DNA of 28,933 nucleotides from Amoebophrya sp. AT5.2 (taxonomy: Eukaryota; Sar; Dinophyceae; Syndiniales; Amoebophryaceae), in contig RXOD01004099.1 of the NCBI GenBank assembly GCA_005223375.1, positions 1 through 28,933 on the forward strand. Direction: 5' to 3'. The notes beneath the pieces are model-generated. The model made no database searches and was not told where the DNA came from. It worked only from the letters and a program-made list of their open reading frames with translations. A program made the translations under genes and the position numbers. Below are positions 1 through 12,200 of the stretch, piece after piece; position 1 is the first letter of the stretch, and each line of letters opens with the position of its first letter.

Positions 1-2131
1 CAGCCTCCCCCGACCTCCCGATGGCTCACCTTCCACCGTCGCCGTACCACTGACCCTGCTACCTCCCACCCTCAACCTCATCTACCCCCACCCCCCACAA
101 TGGGGCAGCTTCGCGCCGGGCGGTTCAGAGCGCCTTAACAGTCTCGCCCCCTAGGGGAATCCGCCACCCAAGGGGAAACCCATTACACACCACTTACCAG
201 TTCCCTACTTACCAGCTGGTCCGGTCATAAATCTCGATCTTCAGCTCCTTGGACTCCTCGAAACCCGTGCGGTCGCGCTCGAACACGACGCGGAGGGGGA
301 AGCAGTCGTAAACGATATCGTTCATGGAGACGGGGTAAAAATTGTCTACTGTGTTAAACGCGGCGTTTTTGGAAGAGGTGGAAGAGGAAGAACCGCCGTG
401 CTGCGTTCGGGACGAGGACCCGACGATGCGGTTGAGGCGGCCACGTGCTTGAGTTGTCAAACCAGCAGCCGCGGCGGAGGTCGAAGCTGCTGCTGAAGCA
501 GAATCTCCGGCAGAGGCAGCGTCACAAACTTGATGGCTCGTCCCTGCAGTTGCTCCACTGAGCGCTGCGGAGGAGGTTTTTCGCTTCTTTTTCTTGGGCG
601 CGGAGGCAGTGTTGTCCGCCCAAGGCACGCGACGAATGGGATCGTCGATTCCTGCGGCATCCTCCACATCTTCCACAGGGCGGGAAGCGGTCGCAGGCGG
701 GGAGGACTGCGGCGTTTTTTATTTTTTCAACTACGTACAACTTTCCATTTCATCTATCTTCACTAACACTATCAGCAGGATGGATCAGTTACTTAAGTTG
801 TAAGTACTAGGAAAAGACTACCTCTTCCCCCGGCAGTTTTTGGAAGGGTTCCGAGTTCCGCAGTTCCTCCATCAGTTCTTCCTCGCTGAGTTCGCGTATT
901 CTGTACCCGGGGTCGTCGTCGTCATGATACTCGTCCTCGGGCGTGGCGTAACTCACCTCCGGGCTCGGCCGTTTCCTCATCGTGTAGAACCCAGACGGCA
1001 AATCGATCACGGTCCCCTGCTCTTCTGTTTCTGATATCTTGTTCGCTGGTGCACCGCCACGTCGCGCAGCAAGAGTTGCATGTGCGTGTGCTGCCCCGCC
1101 TGTTATGATCGCGGTGCCGGCAATGGATTCCTGTCGGTGGTGTTCATCGTCCTCGTCGCCGCCGACGTTGGAGTGCGAGTTAGAGTTACTCGCGCTACTG
1201 GAGGACGAAAGAACTTGGGCGCGATGCTTGTTTCTCTGTGATGCAGTAGACGAGCCCGCGCCCCCTTCCGCATTCTGCAGCGTGTCAACCCACGGGTAGT
1301 GTTCGAATCCATTACGAGGATTGACTTTATTCGACGGGGACGCGGAAGTACTGTTTGGAAGTCCTAATCCCATGATCGCGTCCACCTGGTGCATGAGCTC
1401 GTTTTCCGTCACGGCCCGGACCTGCGCGCCGTCCGGCCCGGGTGCTTGGATGCTCGTACAGAAAGCGTGGATCTGGGATTCATTTTGTAGTTCTTACTTC
1501 TTTAGCACCCAGAGATGAGTAGCTTCACAAGTATAACGATGGATGAGTACCTCTGTGCTGAGCGCGTCGGGCGCGCCGCAAGACACTACCACACCCGCGG
1601 CTAGGTCTCCGCTCCTCGTTCCCGGCAGCTTCCTCCTTTCCGCTGTTTCGCGGAAAAACGATTTTCGCCGGTTGCCGCCGCCGCCCCCACCCATCAATTC
1701 GGGCGAGGCGCTGTCCTCCTCCTCCGCCTCAGTCAGGTAACTCGTCGAAATCGACTGCAAACACCGGACCGCGTCGAGCCATTGCTGAAGAGGAACGAAG
1801 ATGCTGACAATGAACAAACCGAGAGACACCAGATGCTCGTGATCCCCAGGACCACCGCCGGTTGCAGATCATCCATGATGGGCTGACTACTTGAACTTCT
1901 GTAACACGCAAAGAAAGACGAAGAAGTGACTTCTTGTACCTGGAACTTTTCTTCCTTCTGCGTCTCGGCAAGCAGCTTCTTGGAGATTTCGTGCTTCTGC
2001 CCACGAAGCGCGTTACCGGCATCCAGGTGCGCTGCCGACAAAACGTCCGCGACCGCCTCGATCAGCTTTCGCGGGTCCGGAGCAGCGGACGCCGTTCCAG
2101 CACCGCAGTTCGACGTGCGCAGCACCGCCAT
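1..2131 (-). CDS. Gene B: probable membrane protein, multi-exon, runs off the left edge
   Basis: I do not recognise the family. Phase-matched exons on the minus strand are 2131-1940, 1835-1551, 1421-822 and 706-213, all joined in phase 0; a fifth, 26-nt exon at 55-30 is plausible. The donor after 213 (GTAAGT) splits a Trp codon. Exon 1 is helical and basic (KLIEAVADVLSAAHLDAG). Exon 2 starts with a hydrophobic helix (LVSLGLFIVSIFVPL) and continues into an acidic and Gly-rich linker. Exon 3 is Ser-rich and acidic. Exon 4 carries a KKKKRK basic cluster and ends in a beta-like stretch (ELKIEIYDRTSW). The ATG at 2131 is the first in frame, but the frame stays open to about 2205 and encodes a second hydrophobic stretch (WFVSVVCALAP), so an upstream exon is possible. 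The acceptor before exon 2 (GAG/CATC) is the weakest junction. The C-terminus lies outside the window. Confidence 0.6.
30..55 (-). CDS. Candidate 26-nt micro-exon of gene B
   Basis: After the strong donor at 212, the next phase-compatible unit on the minus strand is 55-30, between an acceptor (AGCAG at 60-56) and a donor (GTGAGC at 29-24). It completes the split Trp codon and adds VSGTATVE, giving IYDRTSWVSGTATVE. This is plausible as continued coding, but a 26-nt exon at a window edge is weak evidence. Confidence 0.35.
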
Positions 2132-2205
2132 CGATTGTTCCTTATCGGTCCGGACAGAGTCCGTCGGAGCCAGCGCGCAAACTACCGAGACAAACCACGT
2201 CTCAG

Positions 2206-3062
2206 CGGTTACCGTTCATCGTCATCTTCTACAACTTGGTCGTGAAAAAGCAAGGTACAAATGTAGGAGACTGCGTGCGTTAGCTTGCACCTGCGTGGCG
2301 GTGGCCGTCGCCGTTAATAAAACCGATTTGTCTGTAGTAGTACTACACTCACAAAAATTTTTTCGGAATCACTACACATGGGAAGCCGGTCCGGATAGGC
2401 ATAAACATGCTGGACATACATGTTGGCGCACAACCACAACGTATGGGCTCCTCTATGGACGCACGCATGTACATGTTGGAGTAGGTGATCTTGAGAAAAC
2501 AAAGTCGTGCGCACGAAACAGAAACTAAGTACGTACTTTTGGTCTGTTTTATGCTCAAGACCACTACAACGGCTTCACACCTGCGCCTGCGGTCGCGTTT
2601 TGAGAAGGGTGCGGTTTTCTGCTGTCTCTCGCTCAAGTTAGTCTCGTGAACGTGATGGGGCAGCACTACATATTTATTATTACTAGATAGAACGACATCA
2701 GCACGCATCTTCAAGTGCGCCACCTTTCTGTTTTTTTACATGCAGATTGAAGATCGTCGCCAGACGGGGAGAACTCGCAAGCGAAAGGTTAGCGACAGCG
2801 ACGACACCCTCGATATTTGCCTTTTCAGCCATCTTCGAGGCGCGCGTCGTCGCGCTGGATCTCGATTTACGCTGGCTCTGTGCAACGAACTGAAGGCGAA
2901 GGAAGTCTGTGTCAGTCTCTGTGCAGTAAGAAAGTAAGCAAGTATGTTGCGTTTGTTTCCTGTTTTTGCTGCAGTCCGAGTTCTTCGGTCTGGAAAAAAA
3001 TCGCAAAAAATTGTTCGCATGGCATCCATTCTATCAACCATCTTCGAAATAATTTTCCATCT
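2206..3062. other. Intergenic stretch between genes A and B
   Basis: This lies between the stop of gene A and the open frame of gene B. A minus-strand frame around 2832-2703 begins with ATG (MAEKANIEGVVAVANLSLAS) and has a possible donor (AAAG/GTGGCG) near 2727. It could be a first exon of gene B or untranslated sequence; nothing else is supported. Confidence 0.3.
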
Positions 3063-4446
3063 TCACTCCGTAATCGCGCTCATCACCGCTCCGCACAGTT
3101 TCTTCACGTTCCAGTTTAGCTGGTCCGCGAACGGCGTTACTGCCGCCACGATCGCGGAACATTTCGCCGGGAACGATTTCTCGCAGCTCCCGTGCCACTG
3201 CATGATCAGCTTGCTGCCCTTCACGCCGTTCTCCTTCAGAAAATTTGCAAACGACTCGCACTGCGCGGCGGAAACCGAGACCGACGCGGAGGTGGAGGCG
3301 CGGGTCGCAGCCGCGAGCGACACCTGCTGCTTTTGGTTCAGAGCGACAACTGTCGGTTGTTGTTGCGCAGCGGCGGTCGAGGTCGTGCTCGTGGGCGGCC
3401 GTACTATTGCGGTCGTGGCGCGGTAGTTGACACCGTTGGCCGCCCCGACGTTCACTTTCGCTGCTGAAGTCCGCAAGTGCTGTATGTAGGCGACGTCCTT
3501 GCCCGTGTACCTGCCGCCCGGGACCAGGTCTATCCCCACACCGGAACGCTTCCGCCACTGCTCGTCGCGGGTGACGGCCTCTTTGTTTTTCGTGACGAGG
3601 GGCGCGCTCTCACTCTGTCCTGAGAGCACCACCGCAGCTACTGGTGGGGTCACCACATCATACTCTTCGAGGACCTTCGACGCCCCCGGCCCCGGAGCGG
3701 AATTTCTACGACCACCTCCTGCAATGCATCGAAAATACCGAATCTTCCGATGAAAGTGAAACCGTCGGTGTTATTAAAGGGGTCGCACGCGTACTCCTAC
3801 CTATTCATGTGCTATATCTCAAGGACCTACCTTCTCCTCCTCCATGGTTTGCAGTGTCGGAGGTTTTTTTCACCGACGCCGGGGCACTGTTGAGCAGGAA
3901 CCCGGCCTTCCGCCTTCTGGGAACCGCAGCTGGTTGGGCATCAGCGACTGCATTCTCTACGGAAGATGTAGATGAAGTAGAAGCTGTTACGAGCGAGACC
4001 GGTACTCTTTGTCGTGGAGCTGGAGGTGCGTGGCCTGCCGATGCGGACGAGGACGGTGCAGCAGGCTCCTGCGGGTGGTGTGTCCGTCGCCACCAGTCGA
4101 CCGCTTCGTCTTCGTACACGTGGCTGTCGACGCCTGGCAATGCACTCTTGGTCGTTACCAACCCGAGTTGCAGGCCGCGCAGCTGCTCTGTCTGCTGCAT
4201 TTGGAGGAGACCAAGACTCGCGTCTCCTCCTGAGTCTGATGCTCCGAGCTGAGCGGTAGGCGCAGCTCGCGGGAAGCCGCCGTTTGGTAGAGGTAGCGGA
4301 TCAGCGGTGAAGACGGAGGACCGTACTGAGGCGGGGACATCTTCTGCCCGAAGGGCGAGGTCAACGTCCGGCAGTGGCACGTACGCCCCCGCAGGACCAG
4401 GAGCGCCGAGGCAAATGACCCCGGTCGTGCGCCGGAGAAGATGCAT
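3063..4446 (-). CDS. Gene A: unrecognised 423-residue protein, two exons
   Basis: Exon 1 (4446-3831) ends at donor GAGAAG/GTAGGT and exon 2 (3718-3063) follows acceptor TTGCAG/GAGG; both are phase 1 and the 112-nt intron is canonical. The product starts MHLLRRTTGVICLG, a basic then hydrophobic stretch that could be a targeting peptide. The middle is a disordered Ala/Pro/Ser linker. The C-terminal half holds the ordered part: WRKRSGVGIDLVPGGRYTGK and, at the very end, a Cys-containing helical region (WHGSCEKSF...CSAIVAAVTPF...KKLCGAVM). It ends with TGA at 3063. The frame is open upstream of the chosen ATG to about 4535 behind a possible acceptor (CCGCCAG/GCG), so 5' exons may exist. No known domain was recognised. 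Confidence 0.65.
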
Positions 4447-4535
4447 TTTTCGCTTAGAACACTTCTTGCTGTGTGGGTGTGCGGGGCAGCTCTGCAGCCG
4501 ATTATAGACGACCAACGCCTGGCGGCGCGGTCAAA

Positions 4536-6505
4536 ACGCTAACCTTGTACTACACACGGCATTCACATTCTGCAATATATTTATACCCATCGAGCAAAAT
4601 CCATAAGCATATGCAGCAGGAGAGATCGAGTACGAGTAGAGGTAGAGGAACGTTCTATATTCTTTTGCTAGCTCGAGCTCGTGGCGGGTGATCCTTTACG
4701 TTCTCTACGGCTCGTATGTGCAGCTCTGGCTCAACCTCAAGGTGAAGTTTCAGTTTGCCTCGACCACGCCCCCGACTTCTCATACAACTACACTCCTGAT
4801 CGTATTCGTGGCCCCTTCTCGCGTATCCTCAATCATGGATTTCCGATTTCTTTTCTTGGTAGAAGTTGTGCACCACGCATTGACGTCGAACAACAGTAAA
4901 CACGTGACGCACGACATCGACCAAGAGGTCCGACGTGCCACTCCTGCTGCGAGTGCGACGGCGACCAACGACAATAGCACTCGTTCACTAGTTCTTGTTG
5001 CTGCTCATTTTTTATTTGGTCCTCGACTTGAAAATAATCACACGAGGACGTGTAGTCGCGAAACCGCGTAGTTCGCACACTCCTCCTGACGTTTCTCGAG
5101 CGCGTCGAAGTGGCTGTGATGACGCCATTTCGTTCCACTTCCTTGTCCGCATCCATGGGCGAAATGGATGTTGGCTTCTGAATTGCTGGGCCCCGTCAGA
5201 CAACGACCGAAGGGAGGCGAGTCGCAGAGGAGTCTGAATCTACTAAGTACCGAGTGCTGCATTCAACCAATATATAAAGCGAAAAAGGCGATGGAGTATA
5301 TGAAGAAAAGCAAGTTGAGAAAACATGACTGCTGAAGCGGAAGATAGCATGCACCGGTGATCGAAATAGAGAAGTTAGTACACTCACTCCGCACGACTCA
5401 CCTCGCCGCGCGTCCACATCGACTTCGAGGACATCCACATCCTCCACCTCCATCAATACTAGAACTAGAGGTGTTTTTTTGACGGTAATCGTAATGAGCA
5501 GAAAAGAACTTGATGTTGATTTACCCTTAATATGACGCTCAATCCAGAAGACCGTAGCAACGGCACACAATGGCGATTCCCAAATGCTAGTTCAGTTGTC
5601 GTTTTGATGAGTAGAAAACCAAACGAAAAAAATGTACGTCCGCTTACCGAAATAAAAGCTCTGGTGCTGCAGCTATCCTGTGCCCCTGTCGCGTAGTTCT
5701 CCTGGAAAAATAAAGCATATTAAACTTCGACTTTCAGTTTCAACTTTACATGCTCCCCTGGAGGGAGCAGCTGTTGTAGCTCTGACTCATCTGTGATGTA
5801 ATTTTTAACTTCTGAGAAGATGGACTTGGAACAGGTAGAGGAAGATTCCAGCCTTGCCTCCGGGCAACATCGTCAGGATGATCTCAATCTAGATGAATCC
5901 ACCACCTTTACACATGGACTAGGTTGTGAAGTTGGTATCATCTATATGCGTACTGCTACGGCCCGCGTAGTTAATCTAGCGGCCCTTTGGTCTTGGTGTT
6001 GCTGTTGGTGGTGTTCTTGATTCCGCGTCTTGTAACTAAGTACAGTGAAGTCCTCCACTGACTGATCAACACGCTGGCGTCGCGTTGCTCCGACAAAGCG
6101 GTATTGAAGTAGATCGGCCGCAACGTCGGTGCTGGATCCGCACCCACGCTGTCGAAGGGTGACCACCTCCTCCACAACGGTCCAACATTACGCAGTGCCG
6201 GTATCTTCTGCACCTGGCGCACTGACTCACCACAACTAAATCTGAATTTGCAGCTATAAATAGGTCGATGCCATTGCCATGTGAACCTCAATGAACCGCG
6301 CCGGATTCGCATTCGCAGAACATGAACATACATATACAACTACAGCTCGTTGTCTTGATCTAAATTAAGCGCGCGATCGCGTAACAAGATCAAGATCTTC
6401 ATGTTCAATAGAAGCTAGGTAGCCCCCTACAACTCTTCTCCATCCTGATCCTCCATGTGACAATTTCCTTTGTATCCCGGAACAACAAGGAGGAGCCACC
6501 GCCCT
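4536..6505. other. Gene-poor stretch between gene H and gene A
   Basis: There is no frame here with convincing coding character. At 4833-5262 three overlapping minus-strand frames are open at once, including one with LEKRQEECANYAV; any of them could hold a 5' exon of gene A, but no pair of splice sites fixes the choice. The rest, about 5300-6500, is AT-richer with many stops in all frames. Confidence 0.3.
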
Positions 6506-8271
6506 CTACTTTTCTTTCTCCGGAAATAATCCCGGTGGAGGACCCCCCGCGGTCGTTTCCGGCGCCCCATGACTGCTTTGCTCATTGCCATTTACAACCG
6601 CTGATCCCGCAGTCAGCACTGGAGAACCCAGCACTTTTCCGTTCATCGGCGGCGACGACGTTGTAGTACTTGCTCCCAACACCGGGCTGGTCCTGGTGCG
6701 CTGTACATTCGGATTGTTCGCTGCCTGAAGATGGTCGGCCGTCGCGCTCCCCCCGCCGGCGCTCCCAGGTGGGACCGCCGCAGCCTCTCGGCCGTTTGGC
6801 CCGCCCCTTGTGCTTCCGCCCGATCCGCCACTGCCCAGACGGCTGGCGGCGGCGAGATCTGCTTCCTGGCTTTTGCTGGCCGCCGTCTGCTGTAATTGAT
6901 ACTGGGCGTACTGGTCCTCTACCAGCTGCTGGATCTCCTTGCTGGTGGAGGACGTGGAACCCGCCTTGGGAGAAGGACGTGGTGCCGGCGCGGCTGGGCT
7001 GGGAACAGCCCCGACAGCCGGGGATGATCTGGATGCAGCAGCGGGACCGGTTGAGCCGGCAGCGGTAGATGATGAAGCGGCAGATACCGGCGCTCCCCCG
7101 GTCGTGGACAGATTCCGCGACACAGGTGGTTGCTCGACCGGTTGCTTCACGAGCGGGGGGGGCGGCGGGTATGAGGTTGAGGAAGCAGTAGACGTAGGAG
7201 CATGCGCCTCCGGGCAGGTGTCCACCTGCAGAGAAATGTGGGCGAGGTTCACGCAAAGCTGGTCGCCGCAAGACATCTTGAAAGGTTCCTTCGGCAGCCG
7301 CATCAACTGGTCGAAACTCTCGTCCGTCGCGAAGATAAACGCCAGCACGCGGTTCACGTACGTGATACCTGGAACAAGTAGCGAGCCGAGGTCGAGGACA
7401 TTACAGAAGTTGGTCGTGTTGTTCTTGATACGGGGGATCTTTGTATGTTTATTCTAACGGTCGTAGAAAGATTGATACAAACATAAGTAGCAGAAGCAGT
7501 AGGTAAGGGTAGAGGTACTTTCCTGCGATTCTCCAGGTTTCACCATTTTGATGGCTGCCTGCTGGTCGTCCTTGGTGACGTCCCCGTACCAGTAAACACA
7601 GTTCGTGTCCTCTCCCAATACCGGATCGTCATCGCGGTGGATACCTGTGCGTATGAACAACAAAATCATAGACTTGGCAGCCGCCGCAATATAGTTACAG
7701 TTGACTTTTCCTTTTGTTCTGGTTGTTCTGGTTCTAACAAAAGACTGCTAGCGGTCCTTGTTGTTCTAGTTCAGTTCTACCTTTCGCTTTCCCGCCAAAT
7801 AAAAGTGATAAAAAAAAATAGATCCACCTCGTACCTGACGCCAAGTGGTGCAGCACGGTTTCGAGCATTTCTTTGGTGGGGAAGAATTCTCTCGCTCGGG
7901 GGTGGGCATACCGCTGCCACGCGCGGACGCATTCCTTAATCTCCTCCGGAGTTCTCCGGTGGAACTCCACCCGCCGACCGGACGCGCCGCCACTGCTGCC
8001 CCTGCTGCCCAACCCGCCGGAAGTAGATGACCTGGTGAGAAACAAACAAGGCAAAAAAACTCAAAATGTGGAATCACGTAGGTAATCGGATAGAAATAGA
8101 ATCTGAGATTCAACATCATGCGTGATAAAATGAAGGCCAGTACTGTCTCTTTTCTGGCTTTGCGGATTTTTCGTTTTCCGCAGATTTATTGGAGGAGGAG
8201 GCCGCGTTCCAGAGCCCCTGCCAGATTGTGAGCGGATTCTCCGAACACGATCGGCAGGAAAAAATCGTCAT
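6506..8271 (-). CDS. Gene H: HNH-like domain protein with CxxC N-terminus, four exons
   Basis: Exons are 8271-8144, 8031-7835, 7644-7519 and 7368-6506, giving 437 residues; introns (112, 190 and 150 nt) are GT-AG and every phase matches. The N-terminus (MTIFSCRSCSENPLTIWQG) has a CxxC pair at residues 5 and 8, as in a zinc ribbon half. Residues 60-110 are helical. The conserved core runs from NCVYWYGD (about 123-130) through YVNRVLAFIFA (154-164) to PFKMSCGDQLCVNLAHISL (179-197). The spacing W-x-G ... R ... C-x4-C-V-N-x2-H resembles HNH-type nuclease or treble-clef folds (CxxxxCVNPxHL), but the first His and the Pro are absent, so nuclease activity is uncertain. Residues 205-437 are Ala/Ser/Pro/Gly-rich and end with PPPGLF, a short motif common in dinoflagellate proteins to my recollection. 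ATG 8271 follows an in-frame stop and an AG, so the start is well placed. Confidence 0.78.
7369..8143 (-). other. Three introns of gene H with AGGT-like sequence at both ends
   Basis: The introns are 8032-8143, 7645-7834 and 7369-7518. All three exons that follow begin with GT straight after CAG. The middle intron has CAGGTA at both boundaries. This is the proto-splice-site pattern seen when introns insert into, and duplicate, AGGT. Confidence 0.6.
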
Positions 8272-9230
8272 CTTGCTAAGCCTGCTAAGCTATCAGATAT
8301 TCTGGTGTAGTAGGTTATGCTGGCTTTGCGATAAATTGATGCGCGTCGTCCGATTGGTCTTGGTGCTGCTGCTCCTGCTGGTGATTAGCGTTGGCCGAAA
8401 GATGAATCACAGTGTTCCTTAGAGGTGGAACTTCCTCTTCGATACTGCGACGTAGCTAGTGCTAGTGGTAGGCACAATAATAAAGATAAACGCAGCTCCA
8501 AAATAGCAAGTGCAAGATGCAGTAGCCGCGCTAGCGAGGTCGACTTCACCACTATTCCACCTGCGGAAGTATCAAGTACAACGTCGAGGGAGTGGAATAA
8601 ATATATTTCATGGACTTGTCCTCGACGGCCGCGGCCCGGATAGATTCCGATTGTTCAGAGAAAAAAAAAATACTACAACGATGATCGGCGAGTCAGCCTC
8701 AGCGATTTGAAGGCATATAGGCCCTGCGGCTCCTGGCACTGGCTGAAGAAGTAAATACGAGTAGGAGCAGGTGAAGGTGTTCTGTCTCAGAAATGCGATG
8801 AAGATTATCTTTTGATGCAGGGAAGGCTGTCGAAGTCGAATGCAGCCTCGATCACGATCACGATCTGGTCGATTACGATTTAATGTCACGACTGGTGCAG
8901 AACGCGATCCTCGCAGCACGCCGATATTTCAATCGATCACGTAGAGTCAAGAATCAAAGAGCACGAACAGACGTCATCCTGATCCTCGTCAAGGTCAAGA
9001 ACAACTAACAGAGATAATATGATTTTGAGACTGCGTTCGTGGTAGTGCTCCGCAAAGAAATATCATACAGCAGCTGCAGCTGCTTCTAAATTCATCTAAA
9101 ACGAAGTATAAATGGGAAAGGTTATGTGTCATCAGTTTTCCATTTCTTTGTTTTGTTGTCTTCCCGCGATGGCAACGAGAACGACCGAGGCTGAACGCGC
9201 GCGCAGCTAGGAATCAAAAATTTTGATTTT
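8272..9230. other. Intergenic stretch between gene C and gene H
   Basis: This is the 3' side of gene C and the 5' side of gene H. No frame with coding character was found and stops are frequent in all six frames. The CTTAGCAAG directly before the gene H start could serve as a trans-splice acceptor. Nothing else is supported. Confidence 0.4.
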
Positions 9231-12200
9231 CTACTTCATCGGCTTTTCAATTTCATGTTTGTCGCGGTCCCCAGCACTCTTTTTATCGTTATCCTCTGCT
9301 TCCGGGCTTGTTTCTCCTGCCTTTCCCTTTTCCTCCCCTTTCGAAGTCTCCGGGGCCCTCGACGTCGCGGGATGTGCATCCTCGTCGTCCTTCGTACCCT
9401 TGTCCTTCGCTCCTGCAGGCTCTTTCGCAACATCCGTGTCTTTCGCTCCTGCACCTAAAAGCTCTTTCTCCTCCTCCTTCTGTTTCTGTTCCTCAAGTTT
9501 GTCTTTCCCTTTCTCTTTTCCAGTATCCGACGGCTTCTTCTTCTTCTTCGCACTCCCTCCGAACACTTCTGCGATTTTGTCGGTAATTTTGGGATTGAGT
9601 CCAAGAGGAGACCACAGAGGACTTATAAAGCCCAGAACCTCTTCGGGCCGGTTTTTCTGAATGTCTCCCTTGTTCGCCGCATCTGCCGCGTCGTCAGGAT
9701 CCTCGTTCTGGGCGTCGTCGTCACTCGTCCACTCGTCCTCGTCCTCGTAACTGCGTCTTTCGCTTTCGCTTTCATCCTTTTGCCTCGCCCTCGATCGCGA
9801 TCGAGTCGATCCCCTCCTGGTCTTTTTGCCACGACGGTTTCGCTTTCGACGCCCTGAGCCTGCACCAGTTGCATCATCCTTGGACGACTCTTCTTCCCCA
9901 TCCTTGGACGACTCTTCTTCCCCATCCTTGGAAGACTCTTCTTCCCCAGACCCACCGCCTTCGATTTTTTCCTCCACCTTTTTCTTCAGTTTCAGCAGAT
10001 CTTTTGCCAGGTCGCCCTTCTCCTTTTCTAGTTTGTCGTAGTCCTTTTTCAACTGCTTCAGCTGATCCTCCAGCGATTTCTTCGACCTGTCCTGTGCCCC
10101 TCTCTCTTTCTCTTCCGCCAACTTCTTTTCCGCCTCGGCCGCCTTCTCCCGAATGGACTCCTCGGCGTCCTGGTATTTTTGCAGCCTCCTCGTCTGCTCC
10201 GCCAGGAGCTGCTTCACTTTCATCTGGTTCTCCACCGGCGCCTCTTTGAGCAACTCGTCCACGTCCGGCTCGTCTTCCTCCTCCTCCACCTCGGTGTCCC
10301 CGAGGCCGCCAGTCTTGCTGCCGCCAGTCAGCGCTTCCTTCAGGCGTGGGGTTGCGTCGAGGCCTCTGGCGGCTGCCTCATCGATGGTGTCCTCATTTTC
10401 GTCCTCGGTGTTGCCGCGCTTCTTGCCGAACCACGACGACACCGACCCATCATGGTGCGTCGTGGTATCCGTGCCCGTGCTGGCGTCGTCCGAGGACTCT
10501 GGTGCAGTTGCTTGCTCTTTGAGTTTTTGGCGCTGTCGTCGCGCGAGCCGGTGCCGAAGCTGCAGCGCAGCCTCCGGCCCGGCGTCTGGACCCTGTGCGT
10601 CTTGTGCTTCAGCTCCTGCTTCCCCTTCGCCTTCATGATCGCCTGGACCATGTCCTTCAGCTTCATGTTCGGGGGGGCTCGCACCCGCCCCGCCCACTTC
10701 CGCCGCGCTCGTCCCGATCCCGAACATCGCCTGAGCCCCAGCTCCTGCTTCCACTTCGTCCGCCTTTCCAATCCTCGCCAGCTGTGGGATTTCGACCAGC
10801 GCCACCACGTGCGCGAGGTCGAGGACCATTGCAACGCGTCTGCGGTATTTCTTCACCTTTTTCGCCATCTTGTCCATGGACTTCTGGAACGCGTCGTACG
10901 CAGCATTGTACGCCTTCTCCGCTCCGTATAAAGAAAGAAAGAAAGAACTGTTTTCTGCGGCTCACCGGTGCTGTCTCACCGCTGTAGATCGATGGAGATG
11001 GAAGACGGATACCACCGCACCATGAAAATGATAAAGCTCTACTTGGTCCTCGACACAGATTGATGTACGCAACATGTTACCACGTCGGATACTCATGTTA
11101 GCGTTTGTTAGCGTTAGCGATGCAGGAGGACTACTTCCCACGAAGGCCTTCTGCTCATGCTACTTTCCATACGAAGCAGGACCACTCCAAGGAACTGCTA
11201 CGTCCCCTCCCGCACGTGCAAGACTTAGCTCGCTTTAGCTTTTTGAGCGGCCTAGTATTTCGCGTCAGGAGCGGACCGTCTGCGCAGCCGTAGTGGTAGA
11301 AGTAGATCACCATCGTACTCGTAGTGGGACTAGGTAGAGCGCAGAAAAAGGGAGCAGGATCACCCGCGTAAAGCCGCCACGGCCTTCTCCCCTTGGTGGT
11401 ATCCCGAGAAGTCCGTCAATTGCTCGTCGATGAACATCTCTGCCACGGCCTTTTCATTATCGTAAAAATTTTCTTTGTCCTTCTTCTTCTCCGCCTCCGT
11501 CAAGGGGTCGTCTGCCGGCACCACCTTGCAGCCGTCCGCCTCGAGCGAATAGCGGCTCAGTATCAACGGACCAGCTGGTAACAAGTACTGGTAAGCGTGG
11601 GTAAGTGGTAAGCGAAGTTTTTGTTTCTTGGCTATTCCGGGTCGTCCTGGGAAGCGGAAAATGTCTGAGGAAGGGTAGGAGGCCGGCCTTCATGCGCCTA
11701 ATCAGCAGGTCTATAAATACACCAAAGCAGAAGAGACCTAGACAGAGCTTCGGCTGACAACAGATCGCCACCTTAGGGCTAGGCCGTCTGTTTTGGTTTT
11801 GCTCCGCGTGTTTGCCCTTGCGATGGCTCTGACGGAGCCATCGCCCCTTGTACTTCCCCCGTCGCCATCGAATGGGGCATCATCATCTCTGAAACCGCGA
11901 CCGGTCGTCGGTTCGCGCCGGGAGGTTTATCAGAGCGCCGGGAGCTTCATCAGACAGACCGATTGTTCCGTTACCAGCTGATACTCGCCGAACATACACA
12001 GGTAGTCCGGCCACTTCTTCACCGCGCTGGTCTCTCGGGTCAACCGCTCCACATTCATACAGATCCGCGTCCGCCGCATTTTTTCCGCCGGGACATCCGT
12101 GGACGTATCGAACACGATCTCCTCACACGGCCGCGGGGTACAGATGTCCGCCCCACGATCCTGCGCGTGTTCCACGGCGGACTTGGAGTATCCAGGGAAG

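Noticed and set aside
1294..1316. TTCGAATCC as the T-loop of a tRNA gene
   Set aside because: It lies inside a phase-consistent exon of gene B and no acceptor stem or anticodon arm surrounds it.
1926..2528. A 200-codon plus-strand frame overlapping gene B exon 1
   Set aside because: It is antisense to a phase-consistent exon, with no recognisable domain and no splice support.
4833..5262. Three overlapping minus-strand frames as a 5' exon of gene A, one with a Cys spacing hinting at a CHCH fold
   Set aside because: The frames compete, no single splice pair selects one, and the Cys spacing is too loose to support a family.
9223..10931. Long plus-strand open frames opposite gene C
   Set aside because: They mirror the GAG/GAA/AAG-rich coding strand and translate into Ser/Phe/Leu/Arg-rich low-complexity sequence; the minus-strand frame is the coherent one.
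11097..11120. GTTAGCG repeats as an interstitial telomere
   Set aside because: There are only three units with irregular spacing, and the unit differs from the TTTAGGG type expected in dinoflagellates.
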